A model generated the notes under the pieces. That model was given only the letters and a program-made list of their open reading frames with translations, made no database searches and was not told where the DNA came from. From Bacteroidota bacterium (GTDB taxonomy: Bacteria > Bacteroidota > Bacteroidia > B-17B0 > Aurantibacillaceae): 53,338 nucleotides of DNA. How positions within the stretch are numbered: the first letter of the stretch is position 1; the number at the start of each line of letters is the position of its first letter. Shown here piece by piece: positions 8,883 to 19,088 of the stretch. Position numbers and translations under genes: made by a program. The stretch lies in the NCBI GenBank assembly GCA_963169355.1, contig CAUJCR010000059.1, forward strand, positions 1 through 53,338, written 5' to 3'.

Positions 8883-11800
8883 TTATTTTTTAACTTTTAC
8901 TCTCACGCCCTGGCTATGGCTTGTAAATTCAGGTGCGTACATACATTGTATAGTTGTAATACCATTACTAAAATCGCCATAATGATTTACCACTAAAGGA
9001 TATTCAAACACGTGCGTACCTTTATTCAAATACGAAAAGAAGAAATTAGTGGCTGCATCTCGAGTACTTTCATAATAACCCAATCCATCTTGGTATTTAT
9101 ATGTACTAATAACATTGGTAGGTTCAAAGCCAGAAGCACGCATATCTTTCATGTGAACGTAACTCATATCTCTATCTACTCTTAATTCAATACGCACTTT
9201 TATCTTATCGCCCAATTTAAGTTTGGTGTTTTCAGTAATTGGTTCTATCACAACGCCCGAAGCCGTATTTTTTTTTAAGAATAATTGTTTCTTAATTTTT
9301 AATGGCGTTTCGTATGGTGTAATTTTATCTAGTTGTTCAAAATATTGCCAATATACGGCGCCATAGCTTACCCCTTCATCACGCTTCTCTACTTTAATTT
9401 TACCCATTGTTTCGGGTTTTATTTCGGTATCATTCCATGTTTTCTTAAAATAACCCGTGCCAGGCTCTGCCTGAATAGATTTATCGGTTAATGGATTGAG
9501 TTTAATATTTCCAACCGTAATTTCTACTTGAGGCTCGGTGCTTAACCAATCTGTTCCTTTTAATAACATAGCATATACGGCATCGGTGGTAGCCCTTGTT
9601 GTTCCCCAGTGTTGCGTTTGCTTACTTTTTACTAACCATGTTTTTAAATCATCTACCGCTTTCACATCATTATTTATCTCATCAAATGCCTCTATCATCA
9701 AAGCTTGCATCTCAATAGGCGCTTCATACCAATAGTAACCATAATTTTCTTTCCAATACATACCCATCTCTTCATTATTGATACTATTTTCTTTTAAAGA
9801 TTTTAAAATGTCTTTAGGTGTTTTTAAATCTTTGTAACGATGTAAACTCAAGGCTATCATCCCTTGCATATACCTACTATTTTGTAACCAATAGGTTTGA
9901 GCTTGTTTTTTATAGTAATCAAAATGCTCGGTATGTCGTTTTGATAATTTAATATCTTGAAAATTACTTCGCATATATAAATACTGAATAGCCATGTAAC
10001 TTAAATGATTCTCTGATTGATACTTTGGATTATGTTTTTTCATCCATTCGTATTCCTCTCTCATTCTATTATCACAATACTCAACCGCATTAGTTACCAT
10101 GTTCCACACTTCATTATCTTGCCTTGCTTTAATAACACCTAATTTATCAAGGTGAGAAAAACCAGTTACGATATGTTGGGTAATATACCAATCATCGGGT
10201 CCGCCATCAAACCACACAAAGCCTCCATTAGATGATTGTTTTTTTAGTAACTTTTTAAAAGCTCTTGTTTGCTCATAACTCATTTTATTCAAATCGAATA
10301 ATAAGCCAACTCGTTTTTTGTTTTCGCTTTCATTTTTAGCTTGTAACACCCAAGGTGTTTCTTCTAATAAAAGCGACTTTAATTCTTGATTTTTTTCTAA
10401 ATTAGATAAAAACGCCGCAGGGCTTTCATTTTTCCACGCATCAAATACTGCTTTAATTTTTGGTTTTGAGTTTACTACATAAGTGGCTAAACTATTGGCA
10501 TAATACCTAGCAAAGGTTTGTTCGGCACACTCATAAGGATATTCCATTAAATAAGGCAATGCCTGAACTGCATACCAAGCAGGGTTAGCTGTAAACTCTA
10601 AAGTATAAGCATGATTTTTTAAAGTTGTAGAATGATTATTTTGTGTTATGAATTTTTCGAACGAAAATTCTTTAGTTTGATGACTGCGTATTGGCAAAGG
10701 CATACTTTCTGTTACCAACATTCTATTAGTTAGTACTGGTATTACCATTTCTTCGCCATCACTATAATTTCCAGCTTTAGCCACTATTTTATATTTAATA
10801 GCTGAATAATTAATAGGAATATGAAGTGTCCAATCAACTGCTGTACTTAACCCTTTTTTAACATCGAACGATTGAGTAGTGTTACCAACAACTGCTTGAA
10901 GCTCGCTAGTAATGTCTTTTTCGGTTAAAGCATCGTATAATTTGAGTTCAACATTTCCTTTTAAATCTTTATCGGATAAATTAGAAATTTTAGAAATAAA
11001 CATAATTTGATCTCCTTCTCTAAAAAAGCGCGGTGCATTAGGCTGTACCATTAATTCTTTTTGAGTAATCACTTCTTTTTCAAATTGCCCAAATTTTAAA
11101 TCTTTGGTGTGTGCTAATCCCATTAGTTTCCATTTGGTTAAACTTTCAGGCACTGTGAATTTTATCACGATTTCGCCTTTTTCATTAGTTTGTAATTGTG
11201 GGAAGAAAAACGCAGTTTCGTTAAAGTTACTTCTCACTTTTACTTCTTGGTTTGATGTTCTCTCTTTTAACTCACCTGCTTTTTTATCATAATCAATATC
11301 ACCATCTTTATTTTTAGCAACCAAATCCGTTGACACCTCTGCTCCTGCATAATCCTCGGAGGTTATAGACATTGAGGCTTCTTTTTTGGTAGCTATACTT
11401 TTTTCAACTGGAGGTACTGATGGTGCTTGTGCAGAAGTTTTTGCATCATATTCCTCATCATAATCTCCTCGTGCACCTCTAACAGCATAATATCTACTAT
11501 AGTTATAAAACTGAAGTCCAAAATAATTTAAAGCATCATATTTTCTATAAGGAACATGTTTATAATTAGATGGTATATAACTTAACTGACTAGAGATAGA
11601 AGAACTCTCTGTTTGAGATGTCCAATTTAATTGAGAATAATAATAATGTAATGGATTAAAGCCCCAATAATTAGCCCCAAAAGCATCTAAGGAAGCGTCA
11701 TACATAGTAGCAACTAACTCTGTTGCTGTTTTTTCGCCTTTTTTATCTTTAAAAGTTACCTTCCATTCTTCCGCTTGTCCTGGTAATAATTTATTTCTAA

Positions 11801-14800
11801 ATGTTTCAAATTGAATATCCAGTTCCTTATTTGTATAAGGAACATTGATAATTGTACTGTGTGTGTAAAATCGATTATTTTTTATAAAAGTAGCGTGCAA
11901 CGACACATTTCCACGATGTTCCTCTATAATATCAATAAATTGATAATTCATAGAAGCTTGTTTAAAAACCGATTGCGTAATCTGATTCTTCTCCTCTAAT
12001 TCAAACAAGTATTTAGTATTCTCATAAGCCGAAGCCTGAATAAATGAGAATTTATGACCTGGTTCAATTGGTGTATTTTTAGAGTAGAACCAATCTGCTT
12101 TTTGTTCAGGTAGAGAAAGATTATTTTTATCAAAAACAGTTACATATTGAAAAGCCTTTACATTTTCTCCAAATTTATCTTTACACTCCGCTTCAATAAT
12201 ATACACGCCCGGTTTCAGGGATTTTAGTTCATTCGACACATCATAATCACTTTTAGTATTGGTATCAAAAGATTTTTCAATCACCTTAGTTTCTTTTTCC
12301 CATTTATACTTATTTAATTCATCAGCATATAAATCAGTTGGGAAAATTGTGTAATAATCCTCTTTTGTTAAAGTATGCCTATCAGGTTGTTGCCATAGTC
12401 TGTTTCTAAAAATTCTTTGAGGTTGTTTTAGTTTATGAACTGTAAAAGTACCCTTTACTCCCTCTGCTACACCATTAAGATTTTTAGTTACAATTTGAAT
12501 GGCTTGTTTTTCATTTATTTCAAATACCTCATCACAAGCAACCTGAATTTGCAATGCCTGGTAACCAACCGTTACATAAGTGTCGGTACTATGCGTTTCT
12601 CCATTAATATCGGTTACATCGGCTGTAATTTTATAATTAAAAGTTGCATAACTTTTTTTAGAAACAGATTCATCTGGTAAGGCTTTAAATTTAATAATGT
12701 ATGCGCCAGTATCATTGGTTGTTATTTCGCCATTCGTTATTTCGGTTTCGGCAACTTTATAATATGGGCGATACCACCAATACCAATAAGGAAAATTAAC
12801 CATACGAGTTACACGATACGATACTTTAGCACCATCTATTAAATTACCTGCGTAACCCTTCGCTATACCACTTACAGTAATTTCATCATTTAATTTAAAA
12901 CTTCCTTTTGTAGGTAAAAACTCTGTTTCAAATTTTGGGCGCTTATATTCTTCTACAGAAACATAAGCCTCACCATACCCTGTACTAATGTGCATTTGTC
13001 CGTTTAATCCATTTTGGGGTGCCGTAAAAGAACCACTTACTGAACCAAATTCATTAGTCATTAAATTTTGAGTGGCAATTAATTGATAGTTGACGTCATA
13101 AAAAGAAACAGAAACAGGAAAATTGGCTTTAATCTTTGTTTTCTCACCATTGACAGATTCTAAGAAGATGGATTTATAGTAAATTGTTTGACCAGGTCGA
13201 TAAATAGCCCTATCGGTAAACACATAAGATGAAGTCACATAACGTTCGGGTTGTTCGTAAGGGCGGTAAGTGTAAAAATTATTATCATTAAAAAAATGAT
13301 CATTACCATTTGAATACTCAATAAAGAAGTTTTTATCTTCAGTTTTATTATAATTAATATTCAAATAACCTTTCTCATCTGTTTTAAGTAATGCCCCCTT
13401 TTTGATAACATAATCTCTCAGTTTATAATCATAATGTTCGTACCATATTTGCGCAGTAACATTGGGTAATATATCACCCGACTGGCGATGTAAAGTATAT
13501 ATATCATAAGAACCATTGTTGTTTTGTCTTCTTTCTATAGAGGCAATATTAGATACTACAAATGTATTATAGGTTGTAATGTTATTTGAATATTTAAAAT
13601 CTTCATTAAGAGATGTTAATACAATATAATAACCAACATCTAACGATGGAAAGGCAAACTCTGTTCGGTGAATTTGCATATCGCCATCATCATTAAAACT
13701 CTGACTAAATGATTTTACCTCAGGTAGTTTCTTATAAGCATTATATAATTCTTCACCATATTTATTTCTGTTCAATTGTCGTAGTTCAATAGCCGTTGTT
13801 TTTACAATTTTAAAATACAATTTATCAATATTCTTCGATTCTAATAAAGCTCTAAATGGTTTACCAGGTTCATTAACTTCTTCTAAGTTTAATTTTACAC
13901 TTTTAGCTTTAAGTCCCTCTAGCAAATTTTTACATTGTATGGCGCCATAAGCATTTGGGAATTTAGCATAAGTTGCTTCACATATTTCTTTAGCCTTTTT
14001 ATTATGCCATTTATAATTATCATTTTCTAGGGGTTTATATTTATTAGCTTTTTGAACATACCAATTAGCAATTAAGAAAGTAAATTCTGTGGAACGTTCG
14101 TGATTTTCAAATTTCTTTTCTAGGTGCTTTAATGTCATTAAGAACAAAGTGTCTTTATCAGCATTTTGTGAATGACGATTTACAAAATTTAATCGCTCAA
14201 TTTCAACATCTACCAAGGCATCAGGATTCGTATCATCTTTATGAAAACGTGTTAAATCTTGCAACAGTTTTATAGCATAGTACCTTGTTTCTAATGAGTC
14301 GGATGGAGTTGGAATATCTAACTCAACAAAATGAGAATAAGGTTTGAAATAGTACTCTGAATTAATTACAAACCTATCTGCTGGCCTTGTAATATCTGCT
14401 TCATTAGAGTGCATAAAAAAAGATAATGCTCTATGAGCTAAAAAATCATACAATGTTGGTCGCCATGCTCTACAATCGGTTGTTCCTTTATTTAAAACAT
14501 CGTCATAAATATCAATCTTCGTGCGTTTTAAACTATCCACGTTTTGCAGTGAAGCTTTAAAATTAATAATAATGGCATTTGTAATCGTTTTTAAATCCCA
14601 TGTCTCAAAATCATCATTCTTAAAACCAACCGTAGTTGTTCTATTATAAAATTTCCAGCGGTTATTTTGAAAATATTGCCAATAAGCATCTGCTAAAACA
14701 CTTTGTAAAACTGGCTTAATAGGAAATTTAGCTGCATTAATCTCGTTTTGAAGATTAAGAATTGATTTCTCTAACGAAAACTCCTCCTTATAGCTTTCGA

Positions 14801-15077
14801 ACTTCATACGATGAAGAATTGATTTTACAAATTGAGCAGCGTTATCTTCTGTTTTAGCTTTTCCATAAATCTCATTTACTACGCGCATTGCCGATTCGGT
14901 TAAACCTTTTCTTTCGCAACTATCTACTCGTTTCCATAATTTCTCGTAAGTGTCGCCCTTTGAAAATGAAAGCACTGGCGCTTGTTGCTTAGTAAGTGTG
15001 TTGGTTAAGAAACTTAATGCTAGTAAGGCTGTGCCTATAAACATTAAAAAAATGGTAAATGACTTTTTAAACTGCAT
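8883..15077 (-). CDS. Alpha-2-macroglobulin family protein
   Basis: 2064-aa periplasmic or surface protein related to bacterial alpha-2-macroglobulins, which trap attacking proteases. An N-terminal signal/anchor (about 10-28) precedes a helical N-region of roughly 400 residues. MG-type beta domains follow, with the family signature TDRAIYRPGQTIYYKS. A low-complexity segment near 1230-1300 (Ala/Ser/Glu/Lys-rich) is in the place of the bait region. The A2M domain core follows, with WKLMGLAHTKDLKFG, and then the thioester site ECAEQ with Cys1517, so the CxEQ thioester appears intact. The helical thioester domain and a receptor-like C-terminal beta domain follow. It is longer than E. coli YfhM (about 1650 aa), as many Bacteroidota versions are. 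The usual partner penicillin-binding protein 1C is not adjacent. Confidence 0.92.
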   Translation of the reverse strand: MQFKKSFTIFLMFIGTALLALSFLTNTLTKQQAPVLSFSKGDTYEKLWKRVDSCERKGLTESAMRVVNEIYGKAKTEDNAAQFVKSILHRMKFESYKEEFSLEKSILNLQNEINAAKFPIKPVLQSVLADAYWQYFQNNRWKFYNRTTTVGFKNDDFETWDLKTITNAIIINFKASLQNVDSLKRTKIDIYDDVLNKGTTDCRAWRPTLYDFLAHRALSFFMHSNEADITRPADRFVINSEYYFKPYSHFVELDIPTPSDSLETRYYAIKLLQDLTRFHKDDTNPDALVDVEIERLNFVNRHSQNADKDTLFLMTLKHLEKKFENHERSTEFTFLIANWYVQKANKYKPLENDNYKWHNKKAKEICEATYAKFPNAYGAIQCKNLLEGLKAKSVKLNLEEVNEPGKPFRALLESKNIDKLYFKIVKTTAIELRQLNRNKYGEELYNAYKKLPEVKSFSQSFNDDGDMQIHRTEFAFPSLDVGYYIVLTSLNEDFKYSNNITTYNTFVVSNIASIERRQNNNGSYDIYTLHRQSGDILPNVTAQIWYEHYDYKLRDYVIKKGALLKTDEKGYLNINYNKTEDKNFFIEYSNGNDHFFNDNNFYTYRPYEQPERYVTSSYVFTDRAIYRPGQTIYYKSIFLESVNGEKTKIKANFPVSVSFYDVNYQLIATQNLMTNEFGSVSGSFTAPQNGLNGQMHISTGYGEAYVSVEEYKRPKFETEFLPTKGSFKLNDEITVSGIAKGYAGNLIDGAKVSYRVTRMVNFPYWYWWYRPYYKVAETEITNGEITTNDTGAYIIKFKALPDESVSKKSYATFNYKITADVTDINGETHSTDTYVTVGYQALQIQVACDEVFEINEKQAIQIVTKNLNGVAEGVKGTFTVHKLKQPQRIFRNRLWQQPDRHTLTKEDYYTIFPTDLYADELNKYKWEKETKVIEKSFDTNTKSDYDVSNELKSLKPGVYIIEAECKDKFGENVKAFQYVTVFDKNNLSLPEQKADWFYSKNTPIEPGHKFSFIQASAYENTKYLFELEEKNQITQSVFKQASMNYQFIDIIEEHRGNVSLHATFIKNNRFYTHSTIINVPYTNKELDIQFETFRNKLLPGQAEEWKVTFKDKKGEKTATELVATMYDASLDAFGANYWGFNPLHYYYSQLNWTSQTESSSISSQLSYIPSNYKHVPYRKYDALNYFGLQFYNYSRYYAVRGARGDYDEEYDAKTSAQAPSVPPVEKSIATKKEASMSITSEDYAGAEVSTDLVAKNKDGDIDYDKKAGELKERTSNQEVKVRSNFNETAFFFPQLQTNEKGEIVIKFTVPESLTKWKLMGLAHTKDLKFGQFEKEVITQKELMVQPNAPRFFREGDQIMFISKISNLSDKDLKGNVELKLYDALTEKDITSELQAVVGNTTQSFDVKKGLSTAVDWTLHIPINYSAIKYKIVAKAGNYSDGEEMVIPVLTNRMLVTESMPLPIRSHQTKEFSFEKFITQNNHSTTLKNHAYTLEFTANPAWYAVQALPYLMEYPYECAEQTFARYYANSLATYVVNSKPKIKAVFDAWKNESPAAFLSNLEKNQELKSLLLEETPWVLQAKNESENKKRVGLLFDLNKMSYEQTRAFKKLLKKQSSNGGFVWFDGGPDDWYITQHIVTGFSHLDKLGVIKARQDNEVWNMVTNAVEYCDNRMREEYEWMKKHNPKYQSENHLSYMAIQYLYMRSNFQDIKLSKRHTEHFDYYKKQAQTYWLQNSRYMQGMIALSLHRYKDLKTPKDILKSLKENSINNEEMGMYWKENYGYYWYEAPIEMQALMIEAFDEINNDVKAVDDLKTWLVKSKQTQHWGTTRATTDAVYAMLLKGTDWLSTEPQVEITVGNIKLNPLTDKSIQAEPGTGYFKKTWNDTEIKPETMGKIKVEKRDEGVSYGAVYWQYFEQLDKITPYETPLKIKKQLFLKKNTASGVVIEPITENTKLKLGDKIKVRIELRVDRDMSYVHMKDMRASGFEPTNVISTYKYQDGLGYYESTRDAATNFFFSYLNKGTHVFEYPLVVNHYGDFSNGITTIQCMYAPEFTSHSQGVRVKVKK

Positions 15078-15142
15078 AATCTTGATTTTTAATATTGAGA
15101 TACTTTGAAGTATCTAATTCCATAAAACAAATTAAAAAAATA

Positions 15143-15910
15143 TTACAAATAGCCTTTTAACCAATAAATAAGGTACCCAGCCATTTCATGTATTATTAGA
15201 TTAAAGGTAAAAATAGCATCGCTATTAGGTATAAAACAATAATCTATATCAAACTTTCTAATTCCTGTAAACTTATTAGTAACAAAAGGCGTTAAATTTT
15301 TATACCCAGCTTTCTGAAACACCGCCAATGAGCGGCGCATGTGAAAAGAAGAGGTTACTAATAATATAGAACCTTTAAATTGTAAACTATCTAAAATATG
15401 TTTGCTAAACTGAGCGTTTTCATAGGTGTTTTTACTATTACTTTCAATAATAATATTGCTATCGGGTATGCCAATGTTTTTTAAATACTTTTCAATATAA
15501 ATTGCTTCTCGATGTTCAGGATGACTGATGCTACCACTTCCTCCAGTTATAAAAAGTTTTTTTACTCTTCCTTTATGATACATCTCTAAAGTTTGAAATA
15601 GTCTATCACCCGAAAAATTAAAATCAGCTTTCTCTAATCGCTCATCAATACGGCTAAATCCACCTAACACAATTGCCATATCGTATTGCGTTGTTTTAGC
15701 ATAAATTTCAGCATCTTCAAACTCCCAAGCCCTAATAATTTCATCAACTAAAAATGAATTTGAAATCACATACATAAACACGCAGAGTGTTAGAACATAT
15801 TTTCTATAAGTAGTATGCCATAGTTTTTTTAATAGGATTAATACACCTACAAAAATCCATGTGTAGGGTGCTAATAAAAAAGCAAGTATTTTAGAAAAAA
15901 AGAAAAACAT
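15143..15910 (-). CDS. YdcF/SanA-type DUF218 membrane protein
   Basis: 255 aa. Two N-terminal hydrophobic segments (about 1-27 and 37-55) anchor the protein; the rest is a DUF218 domain. Visible family features are MAIVLGGFSRIDER, the glycine-rich LFITGGSGS, the conserved ESNSKNTYENA and LLVTSSFHMRRS. Relatives include E. coli SanA and ElyC, linked to envelope integrity and lipid-carrier or peptidoglycan metabolism; the biochemical reaction is not well settled. It lies 17 bases upstream of the end of the M43 protease gene and may share its transcript. Confidence 0.85.
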   Translation of the reverse strand: MFFFFSKILAFLLAPYTWIFVGVLILLKKLWHTTYRKYVLTLCVFMYVISNSFLVDEIIRAWEFEDAEIYAKTTQYDMAIVLGGFSRIDERLEKADFNFSGDRLFQTLEMYHKGRVKKLFITGGSGSISHPEHREAIYIEKYLKNIGIPDSNIIIESNSKNTYENAQFSKHILDSLQFKGSILLVTSSFHMRRSLAVFQKAGYKNLTPFVTNKFTGIRKFDIDYCFIPNSDAIFTFNLIIHEMAGYLIYWLKGYL

Positions 15911-15927
15911 TCTGAACTTTATTCAAA

Positions 15928-18030
15928 CTACTCAATAATTACCTTCTCCATAAATATTGTATTGTCTTTTACTATCTTCAAAAAATAAACACCCTTACTT
16001 AAATTACTTGTATTAAATGTAATTGTGTTAGAACCTTTTGTACATAATTGTTTGTTCTTCTCAATCAATGTTTGCCCCAGTGCATTAAGCAGTTGTGCGT
16101 CTATCTGGGCTTCATCTTCAATTTCAAAATTAACATAAAGTGCCTCATTTGCAGGATTTGGATAAATCAATAAGTTAAGATGTTCTTTATTAACCTCTGA
16201 AACTCCCGTAACCACACTTTGAATATTAATATCATCTAAATAAAAATTATTAGAAGTACCGTAATCAGAAATATATCTAAACCTAACTAATACATTTGGC
16301 GAATTAGTAAATGCAGACACATTTATGGTTTCTTGCACAAATTGAGAAGGAGATGGAATAAAATTTCCATTTTCGAGTCCACTAACGCCTGCTGCAAAAT
16401 ATTTTAAATTCTTCACAATGCGTGGCACCCAGGTTACACCACAGTTAGTTGATATAAACACGCTTATTTGAGCATCTGAGTTATGCGTTATTGTGTCACG
16501 GTCTGCTCCTGCCCACTTAAATGTAAATACAGGATTTGGCATTTGAGTAAAATCAAAACTAGGAGAATATAACTCTACCGTTGATGAAGACGCTGCATTT
16601 TCACTCACATAAGCGCTGTGATTTCCACTTGCCCAAGCCAAGCTAGTTTGTTCCCAATTAGCGTCATTAGCCGATACATTTCTTGTAAGCCAAGTAGAAT
16701 TTGGCAAAGGTGAACTTTCAAAACCTTCTACTAAATTTACAGAGGTAGTTGGTGGTAAAACTGTAATATATTTTATTTTTACTTCGGGATTGGAACTACC
16801 ATTGGCATTAGAAGCTATTAATTGCACAGAATAAGTACCTGGTGTGTTATATGTAACTATTGGATTCTGAGCAGTTGATACATTAGGTGTTCCGCCTTCA
16901 AAGGTCCAATTCCAAGCTGTAGGTGTAGATACGTTACTTTGGTCGGTATAAGTTATTTGCTCACCCACACATATCATTTGTTTATTAGATTTAAATAAAG
17001 CGGTAGGCGGACAAGTTGCCACCGGATTAATTCCAGTAGCTATTAAATTAGAGGTTGAACCTAAATTATCTCTTCCTACTGTTGACGAATTGATAGCATT
17101 ATTCATTCGAGTACATTGCCCATTAGTAAACATAACCGAACAATAAGCATAATCCATATAGTTTTGATAATTCTCAGAAACACCAGGCGTACAAATTTGA
17201 GAATTTGCCAAAGTTGAACAAGATGTGTATCCTTTTGTTATTGGCGTATCATTAACCTGATCATTACCACAAGCTACACCAGGGTTATTAGAATTTCCCC
17301 ACACGTGTTGCAAATTAAGCCAATGCCCTACTTCATGTGTTAAGGCTCTTGATTGGTTGACGTTTGAAGTACCTATACTTCCCACATAATTTGATAAAAT
17401 TAGAATTGCATCCATCGGCGAGCCATTAAATAAACTTCCAGGATAATAAGCGTATCCAGCTGCGCCAGATGCAATTGTTTTTACAACATAAACATTCAAA
17501 TACATCGTAGGGTCCCAAGTGTAAATATAATCTTGATAATCACCCTCCCAATTATATGTTTTAGGATCAAAATGACGGACTATTCCGCTAGTACAATTAC
17601 CATTAGGGTCTTTTCTAGCTAAAGCAAAATTAATATGTGCATTTCCAATGGCAGGTATCATTGGCGCAATAACTACTGATGTATCTGCATTTTGTTTATT
17701 AAAATCTCTATTTAAAATAGCTATTGCATCTGCTACTTGTGCATCACTAATATTTTCTGAACCATAGGCATGTAAAATATGAAACACCACTGGAATTGTA
17801 TAATTAGTAGTTGCAATTAATTTATTAGCACTATGTTGAGTTTCTTGCAAAGCATTCAATTGAGCTTGAATTTCATCAAATTGAGTTTTTAACTCAGGAT
17901 GTTTTTTGAAATTTGCATCCATCATCTCTATTGAACCACACCAATGTTTATTTACTGGTTGATTTATTTGGGCAGATAAATTAATTGCCCATATTAAACT
18001 CAGTAATAATATATTCATCTGTTTTTTCAT
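15928..18030 (-). CDS. Secreted M43 (pappalysin-type) zinc metalloprotease with type IX sorting domain
   Basis: I place the start at the ATG ending at 18030, not at the longer in-frame Met at 18093, because this gives a clean signal peptide (MKKQMNILLLSLIWAINLSAQ) and 700 aa. The catalytic region carries HEVGHWLNLQH (residues 232-242), an HExxHxxNxxH zinc site of the kind seen in M43 enzymes, followed by the Cys-containing GNDQVNDTP and the Met-turn region NYMDYAYCSVMF. A PKD domain follows (WNWTFEGGTP, TYNTPGTYSVQL), then a MAM/jelly-roll-like beta region, and a C-terminal Por sorting domain (IYPNPANEALYVNF ... KGVYFLKI). It is predicted to cross the outer membrane by type IX secretion and act as an extracellular protease. 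Confidence 0.93.
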   Translation of the reverse strand: MKKQMNILLLSLIWAINLSAQINQPVNKHWCGSIEMMDANFKKHPELKTQFDEIQAQLNALQETQHSANKLIATTNYTIPVVFHILHAYGSENISDAQVADAIAILNRDFNKQNADTSVVIAPMIPAIGNAHINFALARKDPNGNCTSGIVRHFDPKTYNWEGDYQDYIYTWDPTMYLNVYVVKTIASGAAGYAYYPGSLFNGSPMDAILILSNYVGSIGTSNVNQSRALTHEVGHWLNLQHVWGNSNNPGVACGNDQVNDTPITKGYTSCSTLANSQICTPGVSENYQNYMDYAYCSVMFTNGQCTRMNNAINSSTVGRDNLGSTSNLIATGINPVATCPPTALFKSNKQMICVGEQITYTDQSNVSTPTAWNWTFEGGTPNVSTAQNPIVTYNTPGTYSVQLIASNANGSSNPEVKIKYITVLPPTTSVNLVEGFESSPLPNSTWLTRNVSANDANWEQTSLAWASGNHSAYVSENAASSSTVELYSPSFDFTQMPNPVFTFKWAGADRDTITHNSDAQISVFISTNCGVTWVPRIVKNLKYFAAGVSGLENGNFIPSPSQFVQETINVSAFTNSPNVLVRFRYISDYGTSNNFYLDDINIQSVVTGVSEVNKEHLNLLIYPNPANEALYVNFEIEDEAQIDAQLLNALGQTLIEKNKQLCTKGSNTITFNTSNLSKGVYFLKIVKDNTIFMEKVIIE

Positions 18031-18280
18031 ATTTCTACTTTTAAATAAGACTACAAAATACATAAAAAGCTTTAGTATTTTATTCTCATTCATGAGTAAT
18101 AATTGAATTTCTATAATACATCGGCACTAAAAAACCATAGAAATAACCTAAATAATTAAGTTTTGATATCCTAAACTGAGATGTTTATGTTCAATTAATT
18201 TGTTAAAAATGTCACCTATTACAGTAATTTACCATTTCAATATAAAAATAATCAAACTGATTATCAGTATTTTACATTTT

Positions 18281-18311
18281 ATTTAGTACTATGTAGTACA
18301 TAGTACTAAAT
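18281..18311. promoter_or_regulatory. 31-bp perfect palindrome, likely PadR operator
   Basis: Two 15-base arms (left arm ATTTAGTACTATGTA) are exact reverse complements around a single central G at 18296. The core ATGT-AGT-ACAT is the kind of ATGT/ACAT dyad bound by PadR proteins. The palindrome ends 8 bases before a -7 box at 18320-18327, so it covers the -33 region. A bound regulator would block the promoter of the operon that encodes the PadR protein. Confidence 0.75.
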
Positions 18312-18319
18312 ATTATATA

Positions 18320-18327
18320 TATCTTTG
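18320..18327 (+). promoter_or_regulatory. Candidate -7 box of the padR-pspC operon
   Basis: TATCTTTG matches TAnnTTTG exactly. The transcription start would fall near 18333, leaving a leader of about 48 bases before the first ATG at 18382. Confidence 0.55.
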
Positions 18328-18349
18328 TCAAACAAAATATTAAATAAAG

Positions 18350-18360
18350 CATAGTACTAT
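18350..18360. promoter_or_regulatory. Second copy of the operator half-site
   Basis: CATAGTACTAT repeats the right-arm sequence CATAGTACTA of the palindrome at 18281-18311 and contains the 10-bp palindrome ATAGTACTAT. It lies in the predicted leader, 21 bases before the first start codon, where a bound repressor could act as a roadblock. Confidence 0.5.
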
Positions 18361-18381
18361 AAAAATAAAATTAATAAACTC

Positions 18382-18735
18382 ATGAAAACAACAACCTTAA
18401 AATCCATCATTATTATTACCGCATCGGTATTATTCAATTTACCCTTATTTGCGGGAACTCCTTTGTCAACAACTAAAAAAACAACGGAAGAAACAGCTAT
18501 TCAAATTAAAGATCAACTTCATTTAAAAAATTCTGATATCGAACAATTAAATGGGAAAACAATCAATGTTGTATTTGCATTAAACGAATCAAAAAATATT
18601 GATTTAGTGATTGTAAACACTTTAAACAAAGACATACAAAAACAAATTGAAGAACAGTTGATAAATTTAAACCTACAAGAGTTAGCTGCCAATCAAGTAT
18701 ATCAAATAAATTTAAACTTTAAATTAATAAAATAA
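18382..18735 (+). CDS. Small secreted protein, first gene of the padR-pspC operon
   Basis: 117 aa. A signal peptide (MKTTTLKSIIIITASVLFNLPLFAG) is followed by a polar domain of about 90 residues with an acidic/Gln-rich helix and a short beta pattern (INVVFALNESKNIDLVIVN). No known motif is recognised. The stop overlaps the ATG of the padR gene (TAATG), indicating translational coupling. It is the gene nearest the regulated promoter, so it should be the most strongly controlled member of the set. It may be a periplasmic partner or sensor for the PspC protein; that is inference from position only. Confidence 0.7.
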   Translation: MKTTTLKSIIIITASVLFNLPLFAGTPLSTTKKTTEETAIQIKDQLHLKNSDIEQLNGKTINVVFALNESKNIDLVIVNTLNKDIQKQIEEQLINLNLQELAANQVYQINLNFKLIK

Positions 18736-19064
18736 TGATAAATACAGAGAACACAAAAGCACAAATGCGGAAGGGTGTTCTGGAACTCTGCATACTTTCT
18801 ATACTTTCTCAAGGCGATGCTTATCCCACCGAAATTATTGAGAAACTAAAAGAAACCAAGTTAGTAGTAGTAGAAGGAACACTTTATCCACTTTTAACCA
18901 GATTAAAAAACACTGGTTTACTTAATTATCGTTGGGAAGAAAGCGCCTCAGGTCCTCCACGTAAATATTATATGCTTACCGAAATTGGCACTTCCTATTT
19001 AAAAGAATTGCATCTATCGTGGTACGAACTAGTAGATGCCGTAAACAAAACCATCAAAAAATAA
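18735..19064 (+). CDS. PadR-family transcriptional regulator
   Basis: 109-aa DNA-binding repressor made of a PadR winged helix-turn-helix (about 12-85) and a short C-terminal dimerisation helix. Typical features are RKGVLELCILSILSQGDAYP at the N-terminus, the recognition-helix region VVEGTLYPLLTRLKNTGLL and the wing SGPPRKYYMLTEIG. It belongs to the short subfamily-2 type (LmrR-like length). The start overlaps the previous stop (TAATG), and the PspC gene follows 24 bases after its end. The 31-bp palindrome and its half-site upstream of the operon are the probable binding sites, which suggests autoregulation. The inducing signal is probably envelope stress or a hydrophobic compound, by family analogy. 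Confidence 0.93.
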   Translation: MINTENTKAQMRKGVLELCILSILSQGDAYPTEIIEKLKETKLVVVEGTLYPLLTRLKNTGLLNYRWEESASGPPRKYYMLTEIGTSYLKELHLSWYELVDAVNKTIKK

Positions 19065-19088
19065 TTAAAAACAAAAATATTTTTTACA

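Noticed and set aside
15911..18093. Longer start (18093) for the M43 protease
   Set aside because: It would put 21 residues, including a second hydrophobic stretch, before a clean signal peptide; the start at 18030 is better.
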